Positions 6,428 through 9,041 of a DNA stretch of 9,041 nt are shown here, piece after piece. The notes under the pieces are model-generated. The model saw nothing but the letters and a program-made list of their open reading frames with translations, was not told where the DNA came from and did not search any database. The translations under genes were made by a program, and so were the position numbers. Each line of letters opens with the position of its first letter. The stretch's first letter is position 1. Where the stretch lies: the NCBI GenBank assembly GCA_030447145.1, contig JAUJLY010000089.1, positions 1 through 9,041 of the forward strand. The letters are read 5' to 3'. Origin of the DNA: Thermomicrobiales bacterium. GTDB taxonomy: Bacteria > Chloroflexota > Chloroflexia > Thermomicrobiales > UBA6265.

Positions 6428-6442
6428 GTTGCCCGGGGCAAC
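6428..6442. promoter_or_regulatory. Candidate operator palindrome upstream of GH2
   Basis: GTTGCCC (6428-6434) and GGGCAAC (6436-6442) form a perfect 7-base inverted repeat around one central G, 83 bases upstream of the GH2 start and 7 bases downstream of the strong hairpin in the direction of transcription. The spacing and symmetry suit a dimeric sugar-responsive repressor. The odd-length centre differs from the classical LacI-family CG centre, and no regulator gene is in the window. Confidence 0.35.
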
Positions 6443-6449
6443 TCCACGG

Positions 6450-6482
6450 GAAACGCCATCGTCGCACGGACGATGGCGTTTC
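6450..6482 (-). terminator. Strong hairpin between permease and GH2 genes
   Basis: AAACGCCATCGTC (6451-6463) and GACGATGGCGTTT (6469-6481) are perfectly complementary around a 5-base loop, and the flanking G6450-C6482 pair extends the stem to 14 base pairs. In transcription order it lies 79 bases after the second permease stop and 104 bases before the GH2 start. Only three T residues end the stem, so termination is probably partial. It likely lowers GH2 expression relative to the transporter or stabilises the transporter mRNA. Confidence 0.65.
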
Positions 6483-6561
6483 TCAAGTACCGAAATATCA
6501 GCTGTGTTTATGTCCACCACCGTGAGGACGCGCCGTCAGCGCTTCAGCCTTCGCCGCGCTG

Positions 6562-7476
6562 CTAACCCTTGATCCCGGTGCCGGCAATTCCCTGCACGAT
6601 CTGGCGCTGGAAGAAGAGGAAGACCACCAGTAGCGGCAGGCCGCCGAGCACCGCGGAAGCCATGATCTGCGCGTAGCGGATGCCATACGCCGTCTGGACC
6701 TGGGACAAGCCGACTGGGAGGGTCATCATGTCGGGGTTGGTAATCACAATGAAGGGCCAGAGGAAGTTGTTCCAGGCTGCGACGAAGGTGAAGATGGAGA
6801 CCGCAGCTATTGCCGACCGGGAGAGCGGCATCCAGATCTGCCAGTAGACGCGCAACCGGCTGGCTCCATCGAGGGTCGCCGCCTCCTCAAGGTCGCGTGG
6901 GATGCCGTCGAAGAACTGCTTGAAGATGAAGACGGCAATTGGAGAGGCGACCTGGGGCAGAATGATGCCCCAGTAGGTGTCTACCATCCGGAAGGCCTGC
7001 ATCTGCGTGAAGAGCGGCACGATCAGGATCTGACCCGGCACCATGATTCCGGCCAGGACGAACCAGAAGAGCACGTTGCGGCCGCGGAAGCGGGCGCGGG
7101 AGAATCCAAAAGCCGCGAGGCTGCCCAGCAGGACGGTGATCACTGTGATCGCGAGCGACGTCAGCGCACTGTTGAAGTACCAGCGCGGCAGGTTGCCGGC
7201 ATTCAGCACCGACTGGAATGCCTCCAGGGTTACCTTGGAAGCAATCCACTTGACCGGGATGTCCGTCGTCTCGGCTTCCGGCTTGAGGGCCGTCGCAACG
7301 GCCCAGGCCAGCGGGAGGAACCAGAGGGCAGCGAACAGGATCAATAGACCGGTTGCAATCCAATTTCCGATTCGGCCCTGTCCCTGCTTTGGTGATTTGG
7401 GCACATCCGGGTCTGCAGTGCGGGCGTTGAGTCCGGCGCCCGGTGCGGCGACTTGTTGATTTACCTGGCTAGCCAT
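6562..7476 (-). CDS. Carbohydrate ABC transporter permease (MalG-type, CUT1)
   Basis: The 304-residue product has six predicted membrane segments (roughly 38-60, 104-126, 135-157, 168-187, 222-245 and 275-290). It carries the EAA loop EEAATLDGASR ending in WMPL (197-218), which docks with the transporter ATPase. The C-terminal QIVQGIAGTGIKG is the usual end of MalG-like permeases (typically ending in G-A-V-K-G). A long polar N-terminus (1-35) precedes the first helix. The ATG at 7476 has AGGAGGA four bases upstream and overlaps the end of the first permease by 8 bases, so the two are translationally coupled. The longer in-frame extension lies inside that gene and is rejected. Together they should form the heterodimeric channel. 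No ATPase is encoded here; CUT1 systems often share one encoded elsewhere. Confidence 0.93.
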   Translation of the reverse strand: MASQVNQQVAAPGAGLNARTADPDVPKSPKQGQGRIGNWIATGLLILFAALWFLPLAWAVATALKPEAETTDIPVKWIASKVTLEAFQSVLNAGNLPRWYFNSALTSLAITVITVLLGSLAAFGFSRARFRGRNVLFWFVLAGIMVPGQILIVPLFTQMQAFRMVDTYWGIILPQVASPIAVFIFKQFFDGIPRDLEEAATLDGASRLRVYWQIWMPLSRSAIAAVSIFTFVAAWNNFLWPFIVITNPDMMTLPVGLSQVQTAYGIRYAQIMASAVLGGLPLLVVFLFFQRQIVQGIAGTGIKG

Positions 7477-8443
7477 CGACTCCTCCTCTTCGACGATTGA
7501 GCAGTGTGAACTGAACCAGCGAGACGACGAGGATGAGCAGGAAGAAGGCGTAGGACATCGCTGACGCGTAGCCCACGCGGTACGTGGTAAAGCCCTGCTC
7601 ATAGATGTACTGGATCACAGGGCGGGTGGAGAAGTTGGGGCCACCATTGGTCATCAGGAAGATCTGGTCAAAGACCTTGAGCGAGGCGAGCACCTGGAGC
7701 ACCAGGATTAGCGTTGTCGTCCTCGCCAACAGTGGTAGCGTGATCGACCGCACCTGCTCGAGACCGGTTGCCCCGTCGATGGCTGCCGCCTCGTAGATAT
7801 CCTGAGGGATCTCCTGCAGGCCCGCGAGGTAAAGCACGAAGTTGAAGCCGATCGTCCACCAGACGGTGGTGATCGCAATCGAGATCATTGCCACGTCGGG
7901 ATCGCTCAGCCATGCGATCTCGCCAAGACCCAAGCGCATCAGGTAGCCATTGATCAGGCCGAACCCCGGCTGGTACATCCAGACCCAGATCAGTGCCACG
8001 ACTGACGATGGCAGGAGGTAAGGGCTAAAGAAGGCGAGCCGATAGAGCCACCGTGCGGGGACTGCCCGGTTAGCCAGCAACGCGAAGAGGAGCGACAGGA
8101 TCACCAGTGGCGGTGTGCTCAGCAGCGTGAACAGGAGCGTGTGCCAGAGCGACGACCAGAAGTTCGGGTCCTGAAACGTCTCCCGGTAGTTGGCGAAGCC
8201 CATGAAGTCGGTGGTACCGCTGCCGGTCAGGCTCCAGTTGAACAAGCTCATCCGGAAACCCTGGATCACCGGCCAGACCAGGAAGATGCCGTAGGCAATC
8301 AGGAAAGGGATCACGAAGCTGAGCCCCGCCAGATCCGCCCGCCAGCCACGAGTTCGCCCCGTAGCCCCGCGCGTCGGTGTCGCGCGTTTCGGAACCCGCT
8401 CCCGCGCCGTTGACACCGCCGGCGTACTTACGGTTCTTGCCAT
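7469..8443 (-). CDS. Carbohydrate ABC transporter permease (MalF/UgpA-type, CUT1)
   Basis: The 324-residue product has a basic, Arg/Thr-rich cytoplasmic leader (1-36) and six predicted membrane segments: about 38-60, 102-125, 134-157, 184-208, 241-257 and 294-315. Its EAA loop is EAAAIDGATGLEQVRSITLP (218-237). TNGGPNFST and the short C-terminus after the last helix are typical of the first permease in CUT1 operons. The ATG at 8443 has AAGGAAGG seven bases upstream. An in-frame ATG at 8500 would add 19 residues but has a poor ribosome binding site. The gene starts 74 bases after the solute-binding protein gene and overlaps the next permease by 8 bases, so it is the middle of one operon. The substrate is not readable from the sequence; the neighbouring GH2 enzyme suggests a beta-glycoside or oligosaccharide. 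Confidence 0.93.
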   Translation of the reverse strand: MARTVSTPAVSTARERVPKRATPTRGATGRTRGWRADLAGLSFVIPFLIAYGIFLVWPVIQGFRMSLFNWSLTGSGTTDFMGFANYRETFQDPNFWSSLWHTLLFTLLSTPPLVILSLLFALLANRAVPARWLYRLAFFSPYLLPSSVVALIWVWMYQPGFGLINGYLMRLGLGEIAWLSDPDVAMISIAITTVWWTIGFNFVLYLAGLQEIPQDIYEAAAIDGATGLEQVRSITLPLLARTTTLILVLQVLASLKVFDQIFLMTNGGPNFSTRPVIQYIYEQGFTTYRVGYASAMSYAFFLLILVVSLVQFTLLNRRRGGVDG

Positions 8444-8517
8444 CCCAGTACCTTCCTTCCCCTGCCGCTTTCGCCCGGAATTGATAAACACGAGCGTCAT
8501 TCAACGTGGCGAGCGCT

Positions 8518-9041
8518 CTAGATGGGCGCCGGCGTATCGAGCAGATCCTCCATGGCCGCCCGGAATTGGGCGACACCTTCCTGCGGGGTCTGCTGCCCGT
8601 TGAGGACGGAGCCGAAGGCGGCGCCTGCCTCTTCCTGTAGTGGCGCCGCTGCGCCACTAAACCACGCGCGTGGATCGTAGACAGGGTGCTCGGCTGCCGC
8701 CGCGTAGTTGGACTGAGGCTGCAGTTCGGAGAAGTCAGGGCTGTTCACCACGGGCTGGTACGAGGGGATATGCCCGCCCTGGGCCCAGGTCATGCTGTCC
8801 TTCAACATGAAGCTGATAAAACGCAGCGAGGCGTCCAGGCGATCCTGGTCGTCGTCTGACTGCTTCGGGAGGACGAAGGCGTGGGAATCCGCCCAGGTCT
8901 CGTTGCTGCCGAAGACGTTGGGGAAGGGAACCGCGCTGAAGGGTAGCTCCTCAGTCTCAAAGGTCGTGACCTCCCACCCACCGTTCAAATGAAAGCCGGC
9001 AGTGCCGTTGCTGAAGAAGGCAACCGAGGCGGGGCCATCCT
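8518..9041 (-). CDS. Extracellular solute-binding protein, family 1 (C-terminal part)
   Basis: The frame is open to the window edge and gives the last 173 residues. It contains the family's conserved stretch of the form F-x-N-G-T-A-G-x-x-x-N-G-G-W-E, followed by LPFSAVPFPN, then DSHAFVLPKQSDD and a helix ending in FISFML, a common pattern in sugar-binding family 1 proteins (the substrate cleft and hinge of the C-terminal lobe). The C-terminal helix is FRAAMEDLLD. In the full protein a lipoprotein or Sec signal would be expected; it lies outside the window. The apparent start at 8988 is an internal TTG, not a true start. Its place upstream of two CUT1 permeases on the same strand identifies it as their binding protein. 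It would deliver the sugar from outside the membrane. Confidence 0.88.
   Translation of the reverse strand, partial: DGPASVAFFSNGTAGFHLNGGWEVTTFETEELPFSAVPFPNVFGSNETWADSHAFVLPKQSDDDQDRLDASLRFISFMLKDSMTWAQGGHIPSYQPVVNSPDFSELQPQSNYAAAAEHPVYDPRAWFSGAAAPLQEEAGAAFGSVLNGQQTPQEGVAQFRAAMEDLLDTPAPI

Noticed and set aside
6346..6486. Longer GH2 start at 6486
   Set aside because: The extension would translate through the 14-base-pair hairpin and the palindrome, adds no family homology, and the ATG at 6345 has its own ribosome binding site.

Overview
The window is 9,041 bases of GC-rich bacterial DNA with no ribosomal or other taxonomic marker. Gene style (a CUT1 sugar importer with no ATPase beside it, a cytosolic GH2 enzyme, a rubredoxin-flavoprotein-ferredoxin fusion) and base composition would fit Chloroflexota, for example a Thermomicrobia-like lineage, but this is an inference and another high-GC phylum is possible.

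Layout. (1) Bases 1-92 are homopolymer G then C runs, probably a poor-quality contig end. (2) Bases 170-1056 look like a decayed RAYT (REP-associated tyrosine transposase) unit. It holds a transposase reading frame on the minus strand (690-196) broken by one in-frame TGA, bracketed by two similar 34-base direct repeats that each carry a GTAG next to a small hairpin. Between the gene and the distal repeat lies a gene-free, palindrome-rich stretch. (3) Bases 1064-1254 hold eight copies of TGGCAG/CTGCCA arranged as nested or successive dyads. (4) A 697-residue minus-strand redox protein (3363-1270) combines a rubredoxin-like knuckle, a GltD-like FAD/NAD(P)H oxidoreductase and a two-cluster ferredoxin. 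(5) Divergent from it, after a 340-base intergenic region with several perfect hairpins, is a plus-strand DsbA/FrnE-like thiol oxidoreductase (3704-4366). (6) Bases 4486-9041, all minus strand, form a carbohydrate uptake and hydrolysis locus. In transcription order it contains the C-terminal part of a solute-binding protein (cut by the window edge), two CUT1-type permeases overlapping by 8 bases, a strong hairpin, and a cytoplasmic glycoside hydrolase family 2 enzyme.

How the genes work together. The binding protein and two permeases would import an oligosaccharide or glycoside, energised by an ATPase encoded elsewhere, and the GH2 enzyme would cleave it inside the cell. The hairpin and a palindrome just upstream of the GH2 gene suggest that the hydrolase is expressed at a different level from the transporter. 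The two divergent redox genes form a separate unit: one moves electrons between NAD(P)H, FAD and Fe-S/rubredoxin centres, the other handles protein or small-molecule thiols. A functional link between them rests on adjacency only.

The most unusual parts are the broken RAYT unit with its REP-like repeats, the TGGCAG dyad cluster, and the hairpin-rich leader of the FrnE-like gene. No complete novel defence or mobile system is evident.
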